From Chlamydiales bacterium (GTDB taxonomy: Bacteria; Chlamydiota; Chlamydiia; Chlamydiales; Criblamydiaceae), in NCBI GenBank assembly GCA_024233575.1, contig JACKPN010000001.1, forward strand, positions 333,472 through 397,471: a stretch of 64,000 nt of DNA, in the 5' to 3' direction. Below the pieces are notes generated by a model that did not search any database, was not told the origin of the DNA, and saw nothing but the letters and a program-made list of their open reading frames with translations. The position numbers and the translations under genes are program-made. Every line of letters starts with the position of its first letter. Position 1 is the first letter of the stretch. Positions 1-8,986 of the stretch are shown in pieces.

Positions 1-1326
1 GGAGCACTCCAAAGTGCTTTCATTCCGCATTTCGAAGAGCTGCGTCATGAAAATCCTCAGCGGGCGAAAGATTTTTTTCGGGACCTCTCCTTTACGATCA
101 CCCTTCTACTTGTCGGAGTAATCCTCGCTGCTCTAGCCTTATGTGGCGCTACGCTCATTTTTGTTGATCTCAGCGCCGGAAATCGTGAGATCATCCAGCT
201 AGTAATGCTCATGCTACCTAGCCTTCTATTCATCTGTTTATATGGGCTCAATGCTTCTCTTCTGCAATGTGAAGGAAAATATTTCCTTTCCAGCGCTGCG
301 CCCATAGCTTTCAATATACTATGGATAGGCGGGGCCTATTTTCTGCGAAATATGCCGGTTGCCGAAGCAATGTCATACCTATCGATCGTTATTATTATTT
401 CCTGTCTCGCACAATGGCTGGCGACAGTCCCGACAGCTTTCTCGCTGCTAAAGAGTTGTTCCTTGCAATTTTCTATCTCCGCAGATGTCAAGGCGTTGAT
501 CAAACCTATTTCACTAGGCATCATCGGCATCGCTGCTACACAATTGAACACGGCGATGGACGCCATTTTTGCCCGCTATGCGGATCCGGAAGGCCCTGCT
601 CTTTTATGGTATGCGATCAGGCTGCAGCAACTGCCGATCGCTCTCTTTGGCATCGCTCTGTCCGGAGCGCTGCTGCCTCCGCTATCGCGTGCTGCCAAAA
701 GCGGGCAGCACGAGAAATTCTGTCATTTTCTACATTTCGGTATTGAAAAAACTGTTGTGCTGATGATTCCGATCACCATAGCGATTTTTCTTTTGGGGGA
801 AAGAGCTATCAATCTTCTGTACGGACGCGGAGACTTTACAGAGAATGCTGTCGTCAACACCTACTGGTGCTTGGCGGGATACGGCATCGGCATCCTGCCC
901 ATGTCCTTGATCCTCTTATTAGCACCGGCATATTACGGACAAGGCAATTACCAAACTCCAATGCGCGCCTCAGTCATCGGCGTCCTAACAAATCTACTAT
1001 TAAATAGCGTCATGATTATGTTTATGGGATTGGGAGCTGCCAGCGTTGCCTTGGCAACAAGCCTAAGCGCTTTTGTCAACCTTGCCATCCTTTGGCGCGG
1101 CCTCCACGACGTAGCGCTGTCCCCTATTATTGCTCCGGTCGCCAAATCATTGGCAGCCAGTATCACCGGGGTTCTGCTGACATTGATAGCTTTTAATTTT
1201 CAATCCGCTAACGTTCATTCGTTTACAGAGCAATTAACTGCCTTCCTCTACCCTTCAGTTCTTTTCATGACCCCTATTCTGTACCTATGGTTTAGCGAAG
1301 CCAAAGCAATTGCTGCTAGATCATAA
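1..1326 (+). CDS. murJ: Lipid II flippase MurJ (MviN), 5'-truncated by the window edge
   Basis: The frame is open from base 1 and the first visible codons read GALQSAFIPHFEE, a typical MurJ stretch near the end of its first transmembrane helices, so the true start lies before the window. About 441 codons remain, with many hydrophobic helices and the polar RxxQLPIALFG and LLYGRGDFT motifs of the MviN/MOP superfamily. MurJ flips the peptidoglycan precursor lipid II across the inner membrane. Chlamydiae keep it although they make little peptidoglycan, because division depends on a transient septal wall. It converges on rpsD, with a hairpin between them. An internal ATG at 205 is not the start. 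Confidence 0.92.
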   Translation, partial: GALQSAFIPHFEELRHENPQRAKDFFRDLSFTITLLLVGVILAALALCGATLIFVDLSAGNREIIQLVMLMLPSLLFICLYGLNASLLQCEGKYFLSSAAPIAFNILWIGGAYFLRNMPVAEAMSYLSIVIIISCLAQWLATVPTAFSLLKSCSLQFSISADVKALIKPISLGIIGIAATQLNTAMDAIFARYADPEGPALLWYAIRLQQLPIALFGIALSGALLPPLSRAAKSGQHEKFCHFLHFGIEKTVVLMIPITIAIFLLGERAINLLYGRGDFTENAVVNTYWCLAGYGIGILPMSLILLLAPAYYGQGNYQTPMRASVIGVLTNLLLNSVMIMFMGLGAASVALATSLSAFVNLAILWRGLHDVALSPIIAPVAKSLAASITGVLLTLIAFNFQSANVHSFTEQLTAFLYPSVLFMTPILYLWFSEAKAIAARS

Positions 1327-1331
1327 CAAAA

Positions 1332-1361
1332 AAGCCATCTCCTGTTTCCAAGAGATGGCTT
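1332..1361 (-). terminator. Intrinsic terminator between murJ and rpsD
   Basis: A perfect 10-bp stem (AAGCCATCTC and GAGATGGCTT) encloses a 10-base loop. Read on the minus strand it is followed by a run of T (1327-1332 on plus are all A), which fits a terminator for rpsD. Read on the plus strand the T tract is poor, so any effect on murJ would be weaker. It lies between the stop codons of two convergent genes, as expected. Confidence 0.8.
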
Positions 1362-1387
1362 AAACCATTCATAGTGATCAAGAACTC

Positions 1388-2008
1388 TTAGGTGTTGTGT
1401 GACAAGTAGTCGCAAACTTCCTGAATGTTAATCTCGATCGGCCAAGGCATCTGCTCTAGAGAAGGCATTGACAGCAGCTGTCCTTTGAACTTATCGTGCT
1501 CCACTTCAATATATTCGGGAACAGTATGGACAGGGTTGTCAATAGCAGAAGCAATCGACTTCATATTCTGAGATTTTTCCTTGATGGAGATGACCATGCC
1601 GGGCTTAACTTGGAAAGAACGGCGGTCAACTTTTTTGCCATCAACGAGGATATGGCCGTGAGCAACAAGCTGATGCGCACCGAAAATCGTGTTAGCAAAT
1701 TTCATGCGGAAAACAACGACATCCAGACGGCACTCGAGCATTTCTGCGAGATGCTGGGCGGTGTTTGCTGCTTTAGCTTCCGCTTTTTTAAAGTAGTTAA
1801 CGAGTTGTTTCTCGCTGATCATTCCGTAAACGGCTTTAAGTTTTTGTTTTTCTTCAAGTTGGATACCAAAATCGGACTTTTTGCGGCGACGCGCACCATG
1901 AACACCTGGAGGATTGGGTTTGTGCAGGAGCGGGTTGCGGGCACGACCGAAGATGTTGACGCCAAAACGGCGAGCAATCCTGTTTCTGTTGCCTGTGTAG
2001 CGAGCCAT
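1388..2008 (-). CDS. rpsD: 30S ribosomal protein S4
   Basis: The 206-aa product is a typical S4: an N-terminal domain beginning MARYTGNRNRIARRFG, followed by the S4 RNA-binding fold (residues about 95-160, with CRLDVVVFRMKFA and GHILVDGKKVDRRS). S4 binds 16S rRNA and nucleates assembly of the small-subunit body. It stands alone here rather than in the alpha operon, which is also the case in Chlamydia as far as I recall. A strong Shine-Dalgarno (AGGAG) precedes the ATG at 2008 and a good promoter lies upstream. Length is normal for the family. Confidence 0.97.
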   Translation of the reverse strand: MARYTGNRNRIARRFGVNIFGRARNPLLHKPNPPGVHGARRRKKSDFGIQLEEKQKLKAVYGMISEKQLVNYFKKAEAKAANTAQHLAEMLECRLDVVVFRMKFANTIFGAHQLVAHGHILVDGKKVDRRSFQVKPGMVISIKEKSQNMKSIASAIDNPVHTVPEYIEVEHDKFKGQLLSMPSLEQMPWPIEINIQEVCDYLSHNT

Positions 2009-2040
2009 TATTTCTCCTAATTGACTGATTACAAAGGCGA

Positions 2041-2069
2041 ATTATCACATGACAGGGAATTATTTGCAA
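2041..2069 (-). promoter_or_regulatory. Probable housekeeping-sigma promoter of rpsD
   Basis: On the minus strand there is TTGCAA (2064-2069), a 17-base spacer, then GATAAT (2041-2046) preceded by TGT, which gives an extended -10 box. It sits about 33 bases upstream of the rpsD start. Spacing and match to the sigma-70/sigma-66 consensus are good. No transcription start has been shown. Confidence 0.65.
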
Positions 2070-2127
2070 GGCGTAAATTATCACTAATACAGATCGTCAA
2101 ATCTTTATTTAATAGACAGAGTATGTT

Positions 2128-3480
2128 ATGAAAAAAATATTAGACAAAAGCACCCCAAGAGCGGGCATCATGAGCGAATCAAAATTTGAAGACCTGCAGA
2201 AAGCGACGGCAAAGGTGTCGGAAAGCGTCTCTGCGGAGGACAAAATCCGCTGTTTGAACCGCGCTTTCGAGCTGTTCAGCGAAGAGACAGCGCGCCTCGA
2301 GAGAGCATACGCTTCGCTGAAAGATCAATTTGTCATAGTCAACAGTGAGCTTGAAGAGACGAATGCCCGCCTGCACCGCAAAGTGAATGAACTCGACGTC
2401 ATCTCTGCATATCTTGACAGCATCCTGACCAACATTGCCCAAGGCCTCCTTTTTATCGATGTCAACGGCAGTGTCACCACTTATAATAAGGCGGCGGAGA
2501 AGCTTCTCGGTGTCGCAAGCGACAAGGTTCTATTCCAAAAATTCTCAGACAACTTTACCGACGAGCTGTTCGGCTTCTCCATGTCGAAGGCGTTGCAGGA
2601 TCTTAGCTGTCCCCGTCACATGGTGATCGTCAATGAAAATGCCGCTGACCAACGTAGATATTTGGAGATCGACACAACGATAGTTGAGCATGAGCAGGAA
2701 AAAGTCTCTGAAGACGTCGACTCTCCCATTGACACATTGCGAGGTGTCATCGTCCTGATCCGCGATATTACTACAGTCCGTAGTCTGCAGCAACTCGCCG
2801 AACGCAACGACAGGATGAAGGAACTGGGCGAGATGGCTGCGATGGTAGCTCATGAGATCCGCAATCCCCTTGGTGGCATCAAAGGCTTTGCCTCTCTGCT
2901 GCGCCGCGACCTTGAAAGCGATCCGGCAAAGACGCAGATGATTGACCATATCATCGAGGGCACAGACATTCTCAATCGACTCGTTACAAACGTTCTCAAC
3001 TATTCGCGCCCGCTGGAAATCCATACTGAACAGATAGATCTTGTAGCATTGCTAAAAAGCGTTGAAACGCATTTCCTGGCCGATGAAAAATTCACAAACA
3101 AATTCAAACTAGTCCTCGACATTCCCATGGACAGCTTCATCGCCGCCATCGACCAGCAATACTACAAAACCTGCTTGTTGAATTTAATACTCAACGGCAC
3201 ACAAGCAATGAGCGATGGAGGAACGATCACTCTCAGGTTAAGAGAAAAAAACGGGAATGCCATTGTCGATGTCGTTGACAACGGCGTAGGTATAGCTCCA
3301 GAAAACATGGAAAAAATATTCTCGCCTTTCTTCACCACGAAAGAAGAGGGCAACGGTTTTGGTTTAACCGAAGTTCACAAAGTAATCGCAAGCCATGGCG
3401 GCAGGATCGACGTTCAGTCCGTCATAGGTCAAGGCAGCACCTTTACGATTAGAACCCCCATTACCGGTCCGATAACTTAG
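2128..3480 (+). CDS. ctcB: Sensor histidine kinase, CtcB/AtoS-like
   Basis: The 450-aa protein has a coiled-coil N-terminus (about 20-90), a PAS-like domain (about 90-215), a HisKA dimerisation helix with phospho-acceptor H242 in AHEIRNPLGG, and a HATPase domain with an N-box (N352/N356), DNGVGI (384-389) and GNGFGL. No membrane segment is evident, so it is a cytoplasmic kinase. It resembles the chlamydial CtcB kinase, which phosphorylates the sigma-54 activator CtcC. The response regulator follows after 8 bases, so the two are co-transcribed. The start is uncertain: ATG at 2170 (MSESKF) is also possible. The input signal cannot be read from sequence. Confidence 0.88.
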   Translation: MKKILDKSTPRAGIMSESKFEDLQKATAKVSESVSAEDKIRCLNRAFELFSEETARLERAYASLKDQFVIVNSELEETNARLHRKVNELDVISAYLDSILTNIAQGLLFIDVNGSVTTYNKAAEKLLGVASDKVLFQKFSDNFTDELFGFSMSKALQDLSCPRHMVIVNENAADQRRYLEIDTTIVEHEQEKVSEDVDSPIDTLRGVIVLIRDITTVRSLQQLAERNDRMKELGEMAAMVAHEIRNPLGGIKGFASLLRRDLESDPAKTQMIDHIIEGTDILNRLVTNVLNYSRPLEIHTEQIDLVALLKSVETHFLADEKFTNKFKLVLDIPMDSFIAAIDQQYYKTCLLNLILNGTQAMSDGGTITLRLREKNGNAIVDVVDNGVGIAPENMEKIFSPFFTTKEEGNGFGLTEVHKVIASHGGRIDVQSVIGQGSTFTIRTPITGPIT

Positions 3481-3488
3481 GAGATAGT

Positions 3489-4853
3489 ATGGCCATCGAA
3501 AAGATCCTTGTGATCGACGACGAAGCAATCCTAAGAGATTTTTTAGCAGAGACACTACGCCGTAAAGGATTGGAAGTGTCCACACATGCCACAGGCAGTG
3601 AAGCACTCAAAGACTTCAAGAAAAATGCCTATGACATGGTGATCACCGACATGCGTCTACCCGATATTACCGGCATCGATATCTTAAAGCAGGTCAAAGA
3701 GGTCTCCCCGCACTGCATCGTCGTTGTGATCACTGGATACGGCACCATAGAAAATGCTGTCGAAGCGATGCGCTCCGGAGCTTATAACTACATCATGAAG
3801 CCTTTCAATCCCGAAGCTCTTGAGACGGTCATCGAAAAAGCCAATGAACACCTCAGCCTCCTACAAGAGAACCAATATCTCCGCAAAGAAGCTGGATGCC
3901 AGGGCGGCAGCGAGAAAACATCAGTCATCGGCAATAGCGCAGCGATGAAAAAAGTCTTGCAAGATGTCGAACAAGTTGCTAAGAGCAACGCCAACGTCAT
4001 GATCAGCGGCGAATCCGGCACTGGCAAGGAGGTGATCGCCACTGCTCTTCATAATCTATCGCTCCGGACAAATAAGTCTTTCATCCGCGTAAACTGCGCG
4101 GCTGTTCCCGATACGCTGATCGAGTCGGAATTTTTCGGACACGAAAAAGGCGCTTTTACCGGCGCACACAGCAAGCGCCCTGGACGTTTCGAACTGGCAA
4201 ACCAGGGGACACTGCTGCTTGACGAGATCACCGAAGTGCCGATCCTGTTGCAGGCAAAACTATTACGCGCCATCCAGGAGCAGGAATTCGAGCGTGTCGG
4301 CGGCACCAAGCCTGTAAAAGTCGACGTCAGAATTATCTCAACGACTAATAGGAACATCGAAGAAGCTATCAAAAACCAGATACTTCGCGAAGACCTTTAC
4401 TATCGGCTGAATGTGATCCCGATCCATCTGCCGCCGTTGCGTGACCGCAAGGACGACATTATTCCCCTTGCAGAACATTTCATCGCAAAGTTCTGCATCG
4501 AAAACCACAAAGAGCGGATGACCCTCGGCGACGACGCCAAGGAAAAGCTTCTTCACTATTCGTGGCCCGGCAATGTCCGTGAACTTGGTAACATCATCGA
4601 ACGCGCTGTGGTGATGAATCCTGGAAAAACGATTACTACCGATCATCTTTACATCGGTGAAAACCTATCTTCCGAAGATGGTGGCAGCTCTCTCGTTGTA
4701 CCAGTGGGAACATCATTGCGTGAATTGGAAAAAAAGATGATCATCGAAACGCTGGAAGCTCAGCATCAGAATAAGACAAAAACCGCAGAGCTGCTGGACA
4801 TCAGTGTCCGCACTCTTCGCAACAAGCTCAACGAATACAAGAACGAGGTGTAA
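3489..4853 (+). CDS. ctcC: Sigma-54-dependent response regulator, CtcC/AtoC (NtrC family)
   Basis: The 454-aa protein has three domains in the NtrC order. The receiver domain holds the acidic pair D10/D11, phospho-acceptor D54 (ITDMRLPD) and K104. The AAA+ domain has Walker A GESGTGK (174-180), the sigma-54 contact loop GAFTGA (221-226) and Walker B LLLDE (242-246). The C-terminal Fis-type helix-turn-helix ends in ELLDISVRTLRNKLNEY. All key residues are present, so it should be an active RpoN activator. It directly follows its kinase. In Chlamydia the equivalent pair controls a late-cycle sigma-54 regulon. Confidence 0.93.
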   Translation: MAIEKILVIDDEAILRDFLAETLRRKGLEVSTHATGSEALKDFKKNAYDMVITDMRLPDITGIDILKQVKEVSPHCIVVVITGYGTIENAVEAMRSGAYNYIMKPFNPEALETVIEKANEHLSLLQENQYLRKEAGCQGGSEKTSVIGNSAAMKKVLQDVEQVAKSNANVMISGESGTGKEVIATALHNLSLRTNKSFIRVNCAAVPDTLIESEFFGHEKGAFTGAHSKRPGRFELANQGTLLLDEITEVPILLQAKLLRAIQEQEFERVGGTKPVKVDVRIISTTNRNIEEAIKNQILREDLYYRLNVIPIHLPPLRDRKDDIIPLAEHFIAKFCIENHKERMTLGDDAKEKLLHYSWPGNVRELGNIIERAVVMNPGKTITTDHLYIGENLSSEDGGSSLVVPVGTSLRELEKKMIIETLEAQHQNKTKTAELLDISVRTLRNKLNEYKNEV

Positions 4854-4864
4854 CGCACGCCGGT

Positions 4865-5932
4865 ATGGAGCAAGCAACACGGAAACAACCACTCATCATT
4901 GCGATCGGCGGTGGCAAAGGCGGCGTTGGCAAGTCGATGGTCAGCTCCAACTTCGCTGTGCAGTACGCTCAGGCCGGTTTTAAAGTGGCCCTTGTCGACC
5001 TTGATGTGGGCGCCGCCAACCTCCATACTATCTTCGGTATCCGGCAGCCCCCCCATGGCCTCGGCGAGTATTTCACTACACCACGCAGCCAGCTTGGAGA
5101 CTACCTGCTAGAAACAGCGATACCCAACCTATCGCTTGTTGCCGGCAGCGGCTTCGTTCCCGAGCTTGCTAATATCAAGCATATGCAGAAGGTCAAAGTG
5201 ATCAATCAGGTCCGACGCCTTGATGCCGATCTTGTTCTTCTCGATCTTGGTGCAGGAAGCTCCATCAATGTCGTCGATTTTTTCTCGATGACCAATGCCG
5301 GCATCATCGTGACCTCACCCGAGCCTACGGCAATCGTCAACGCCTATGAGTTCCTGAAGAACGTCTCTTATCGCTTTCTCTTCCGCATGTTCCGCAACCA
5401 ACCTCAATTGCTGGATATCATCAAAGGCTGCGCAATTCCGGAAGGGAAGACACCGCAGACAATGGAACAGATCATCGAAACAATCGGAAACGTATCGCCT
5501 TGGGCTGCAGAGACCGTTCGCGATGTTATCGACGACCTTGATTTCTACATCCTATTCAATCAGTCGAAAAAACCTTCGGAAGTGTTGCTTGGAGAGAAAT
5601 TGAATACTATTACCGAGCGTTATCTTGGCATCAGGCTCAACTACGCCGGGATGATCTTCTATAATGAAGAAGTTTCACGCGCTGTACTTAAGATGAATCC
5701 GATCAGCATCGCCAACCCGCAGTCCGTCACAACAAAAACGCTTAAGCGCGTGGCTTTGGCGACTCTCGGCCAGATCGCTACCAAGATGAAGCGTGGTGCC
5801 GGCGAGACCTTTGAAGCGCAATATGCCCGCGCTGCCGCCCACGCTAAGAAGGACTACACCCAAAACCTGCTGACACAGCGCCGCCTCATGAAAGAAGAGG
5901 AAGCAGAAGAGACAGCAGACCTGGGGTTGTGA
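4865..5932 (+). CDS. MinD/FlhG-like ParA-family ATPase
   Basis: The 355-aa protein opens with a deviant Walker A motif, KGGVGKS (18-24), followed by VDLDVGAANLH and DLVLLDLGAG, the hallmarks of MinD/FlhG ATPases. The central part (FMSTNAG-like segment, then SPEPTAIVNAYEF) also fits FlhG/MinD. It lacks an obvious amphipathic membrane-binding helix; the C-terminus is Ala/Glu-rich and charged. Such ATPases position protein complexes at the membrane or pole. The gene starts 12 bases after ctcC. Its 3' end is the source of the direct repeats found at 7428 and 13751. Polar placement of the type III apparatus is a possible role but is only a guess. Confidence 0.75.
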   Translation: MEQATRKQPLIIAIGGGKGGVGKSMVSSNFAVQYAQAGFKVALVDLDVGAANLHTIFGIRQPPHGLGEYFTTPRSQLGDYLLETAIPNLSLVAGSGFVPELANIKHMQKVKVINQVRRLDADLVLLDLGAGSSINVVDFFSMTNAGIIVTSPEPTAIVNAYEFLKNVSYRFLFRMFRNQPQLLDIIKGCAIPEGKTPQTMEQIIETIGNVSPWAAETVRDVIDDLDFYILFNQSKKPSEVLLGEKLNTITERYLGIRLNYAGMIFYNEEVSRAVLKMNPISIANPQSVTTKTLKRVALATLGQIATKMKRGAGETFEAQYARAAAHAKKDYTQNLLTQRRLMKEEEAEETADLGL

Positions 5933-5962
5933 TCTTGGTTAAAGAGAAACAAAAATAGCCAT
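5876..5962 (+). repeat. Direct repeat copy 1 (3' end of the MinD-like gene)
   Basis: This 87-base segment encodes the last residues of the MinD-like ATPase (QRRLMKEEEAEETADLGL) and runs about 30 bases past the stop. A 75-base copy lacking a 12-base in-frame block occurs at 7428-7502, and a shorter, more diverged one at 13751-13795. It appears to be the ancestral copy because it is part of an intact gene. Confidence 0.85.
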
Positions 5963-6126
5963 TTCGAGGATTTGAAGATCTACCGTCCTTTTAGGCTCTC
6001 GTGGACTTGGGTAAAAAAGCGTATTTATGCAATTTCCTTAGCTCTGATGCTTTAATTGTGTTGTATAGATTCACCCAGCAACTATTATAATCAATCAACG
6101 CGGCTCTTGCAACAGAACCTATCCCT

Positions 6127-7029
6127 TTAATAATAGTAACTTAATCGTAGCGTAACATTATTGGTTCGGGCGATAAGTGAACTGGATTGTATAAATACTG
6201 CATCAGGTATGATAGTACCATCCTGAGTAATAGGTGCTTGTGTAGATGGCAGCTTCGGATGCCCATAATACGTATACGTATATTCAAGAGCCAGACTGAT
6301 GCATTGTGTGAGTAGATACTCTGAACCTATTCCTACTAACACACCCTCTTTGTAATATTTGTTACTGGAATCTAACTCTGTATTCAGAAAAACCCCAATA
6401 TTTTGATGAAAACCAGCATCAAATCCAAGAGAAAAATTGCCCCATCGCGGTCCAACTAAGCCGTAAAATAATGTCCTGTTATCCACTAGCTTACCAAGTT
6501 TAAGCAGCAAAGCGAATTGATTGGATAACGTAATATTAGCATTCGTTGCTATCATTAAATCTGAATTAATTTCGACTACCCTAGTGCCAAATTTTAAATG
6601 ATTATGCCCAAAAGTAGCATCTCCTGCTAAACCTATCAGGTAGCAACCATTAAAGATTCGATTATAACCCAATCTTACGTCACCATTAATTTGGTTGGTG
6701 GTTGATTTCCGAGAAATACTAAAAGTTATATCCTCTACTCCTGGAACGAAATTTTTTAATTCTCCTTTGGTGGAAATATTGGGCATCTCTACTCCAACGC
6801 CTACACTCGCATTAAATCCAGAAAATGAGGGAGATGCCAACGCTAACGAAGGTAGTATAAAACTCAAGAATGCCATGCATATGATAAACTGTTTCCAAAA
6901 TATTCTCTTGCTTTGATGCTGAACTGCATAGTTGTGTTCTAGGTCTTTTAGACGGATATCTTGTTGCACAGTAGAATTTTTCTGTCTTGTGTTGAAATTG
7001 GAATCGTATTCAAAAAAATTTTTAAACAT
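6127..7029 (-). CDS. Outer-membrane beta-barrel protein (OprF/OmpA-barrel-like), function unknown
   Basis: The 300-aa product has an unusual charged leader of about 45 residues, then a hydrophobic segment (FIICMAFLSFILPSLALA) ending in a likely signal-peptidase site, then alternating beta-strands with aromatic residues. It ends in RLSYYY, the aromatic C-terminal strand recognised by the BAM complex. This fits a small 8-10-strand porin-like barrel. I place the start at ATG 7029 because AAGGAG lies 6 bases upstream; ATG 7047 has no such site. Base composition is visibly more AT-rich than the flanking genes and it sits between two copies of a direct repeat, which suggests acquisition or duplication. 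The long N-region before the signal peptide is odd. Confidence 0.6.
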   Translation of the reverse strand: MFKNFFEYDSNFNTRQKNSTVQQDIRLKDLEHNYAVQHQSKRIFWKQFIICMAFLSFILPSLALASPSFSGFNASVGVGVEMPNISTKGELKNFVPGVEDITFSISRKSTTNQINGDVRLGYNRIFNGCYLIGLAGDATFGHNHLKFGTRVVEINSDLMIATNANITLSNQFALLLKLGKLVDNRTLFYGLVGPRWGNFSLGFDAGFHQNIGVFLNTELDSSNKYYKEGVLVGIGSEYLLTQCISLALEYTYTYYGHPKLPSTQAPITQDGTIIPDAVFIQSSSLIARTNNVTLRLSYYY

Positions 7030-7047
7030 ATAGTTCTCCTTGTTCAT

Positions 7048-7427
7048 GCTTCATGAAGGTAAATCAAAAATATATATTTTTCAAATAAAAAAAACATTTA
7101 GAGCTTAATGCAAAAAATAATTAAAGGTGTTTTTTTGGAAGTCCTAAGGATGCAATGCTTACATCTAATCGCAAGGAAGCCATCATCCCCACACTCCTCG
7201 ATCATATCATTTGAGCCGCTTACAATATTATTTGGAGCGTTTTTCCTGCAATTTTTCGTCTTTCTTCGCGATCGTTTTCTCAAACTATCATTAATTTGCA
7301 AGAATGTGGTGTAATGCACATTGCTATGGAATCTGCCACATGAAACCAACTTCCCAGTATTTCGATCGATGGCAGCAAAGACGCTATTAGCTGCTTCAAG
7401 AATAACTAAACCCAAAATCTGTTACCC
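7048..7427 (-). other. AT-rich spacer with a doubtful 105-codon frame, possible gene remnant
   Basis: No convincing gene is present here. A minus-strand frame (7415-7098) would need a TTG start directly after an in-frame stop and has no ribosome binding site. Its first part contains VFAAIDRNTGKLVS, which faintly resembles the DDE region of IS1-like transposases; the rest is low-quality, Lys/Arg/Cys-rich sequence. It may be the remains of a mobile element next to the direct repeat at 7428, or simply non-coding DNA. Confidence in any gene is low. Confidence 0.25.
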
Positions 7428-7502
7428 CAGCGCCGCCTCATTAAGGAAGAGACAGCAGACCTGGGGTTGTGATCTCAGCTAAAGAGAAGCAAAAATAGGC
7501 AT
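7428..7502 (+). repeat. Direct repeat copy 2 (duplicate of the 3' end of the MinD-like gene)
   Basis: This 75-base segment matches 5876-5962 nearly throughout, except for a 12-base in-frame block missing here. It still encodes QRRLIKEETADLGL and a stop, but no gene body lies upstream. The similarity continues about 30 bases beyond the stop codon, so this is a DNA duplication rather than convergent coding. It separates the outer-membrane protein module from the Nudix/deaminase operon. Confidence 0.85.
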
Positions 7503-7538
7503 CCTCCATGAAATGGTGAACGGATTATTTTTAATCTG

Positions 7539-8984
7539 CTACACCAGTTTACTAGCAATCTTTGCATGGCGAGCATCCCAATCAGCACTTAATAATGATT
7601 CCAATAGTTGATCCTTGCTTAGCAAGAGGACACATTCAGGAATACTGCCTTCTTCGAGGTTTGATTCAAAAATGAAGCTGCGGAGATCATTTCCTAAAGA
7701 ATCTTCTTCGAACTTAGGATCGATCTCTTCGCCAAGAGCTCTCAAAATAGAGCCGTCCTTCACTTCCGCATTCATCTTCGCATAGATTCCTCGATACAAC
7801 GCTTGAGGAAAGGACTCGTGATAGCGTTGGATGACTGAAGGCAGCTGATACCCATTTTCAGAAGGAACGACAACATAGCGTCCATCATCATTTTTCAATA
7901 TGGAGACCAACTCAATATTTCCAGCCTCTCGGATCTTTATTTTGGTGTTGAATATTTTATTAATACTATGTAAACGATCAGAGGAATCCTGCGGGTTTGT
8001 CGATAAAACGCCTCCTAACCAAGGCTTTAGCAAGTCCCATAACCTATCGAAGTCATTCCAATCATGCTTCTTTTCATAATCGATCTTCCTTGCTAGCTGT
8101 TCCGCAGTGAGATGTGTACCCGATGTCGGCCAGATAATTTGCCTAGACTCTTCGAAGCCTTCTATAGAACGTAATTCGTTTTGAACGAACTGATTGAAGC
8201 TTGCAACTATTTTTTCAGCAACTTCACTGACCTTGCCAATCGCTCCATCAACCTCTGCAGCAGGAGTGACTTTGCGCAAATTCTCCACAGATTGTCTAAT
8301 GTTGCTTTTTTCTGAGACTGTCAAAGGTTCATCCATGTAATGATAACCTTCTTCCTGATCTTGTATAGAAAACACACGCTTAATCATGGAGTGATGAGCA
8401 GAAAACCAGTTATCTGCAGAATCACTCTCAATCTCTTTTTGGCTTTTCCAGACAAAATCCCTAGCTTCATGATTGGCAACAGGTTCTCCGGAAATCTCGC
8501 CTCGATATATAATGGAAATTCGTGGCGATGGTCCTCCCAATGCATACCCTCTTACAAGGGCAACCTCAGGACTATGCAATTCACAGCCATACCCAGATTC
8601 TTCATTACATTCACGGACTGCTGTTTCACCTACAGGTTCCCCTTTGTCAGCAATTCCTCCAAACATGGCCGATTTCGTGCCATTACGCAAAAAGAACAGA
8701 TATTTGCCCTCTTTTTCCCCTAATACGTCGCATGTAACGAGCGGAGAAATTCCTGCTGTTAATTTTCTGCCAAATGCTTCGTTAACAGGTTTGAGCAATT
8801 GATTAACGATCACTTGCAACCGCATCTCTTGCTCTTCTGTCAAGCGTCCGCCCTGCTTTTCATTTAAAGCATTTTGCAGACTTGTATTCTGACGCTCTGA
8901 GAGCATTGCAGGAATAGTATCGGCCCATTTGCCGTAACGACTCAAAGCGATGGCCAAGGGTGCTCGGATAGCTTGTTCTAACAT
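7539..8984 (-). CDS. Nudix hydrolase domain protein with a possible second, degenerate Nudix domain
   Basis: The 481-aa protein has a full Nudix box at residues 110-132 (G110, E116, R124, E125, E128, E129, G131), so the first domain (about 80-220) should bind Mg2+ and hydrolyse a nucleoside diphosphate linked to another group. The second half (about 360-481) shows a similar strand-helix-strand pattern (VVVPSENGYQLP, later CVLLLSKDQLLES) without the catalytic glutamates; I read it as a possible inactive Nudix copy. It is the third gene of an operon, starting 2 bases after the deaminase gene, with AAGGAG inside that gene's end. Substrates such as ADP-ribose or modified nucleotides are plausible but unproven. 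Confidence 0.8.
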   Translation of the reverse strand: MLEQAIRAPLAIALSRYGKWADTIPAMLSERQNTSLQNALNEKQGGRLTEEQEMRLQVIVNQLLKPVNEAFGRKLTAGISPLVTCDVLGEKEGKYLFFLRNGTKSAMFGGIADKGEPVGETAVRECNEESGYGCELHSPEVALVRGYALGGPSPRISIIYRGEISGEPVANHEARDFVWKSQKEIESDSADNWFSAHHSMIKRVFSIQDQEEGYHYMDEPLTVSEKSNIRQSVENLRKVTPAAEVDGAIGKVSEVAEKIVASFNQFVQNELRSIEGFEESRQIIWPTSGTHLTAEQLARKIDYEKKHDWNDFDRLWDLLKPWLGGVLSTNPQDSSDRLHSINKIFNTKIKIREAGNIELVSILKNDDGRYVVVPSENGYQLPSVIQRYHESFPQALYRGIYAKMNAEVKDGSILRALGEEIDPKFEEDSLGNDLRSFIFESNLEEGSIPECVLLLSKDQLLESLLSADWDARHAKIASKLV

Positions 8985-8986
8985 AT

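Noticed and set aside
7098..7415. 105-codon minus-strand frame as a real gene
   Set aside because: It needs a TTG start directly after a stop, has no ribosome binding site, and its protein has an implausible composition. A faint IS1-like motif is too weak for a transposase call.
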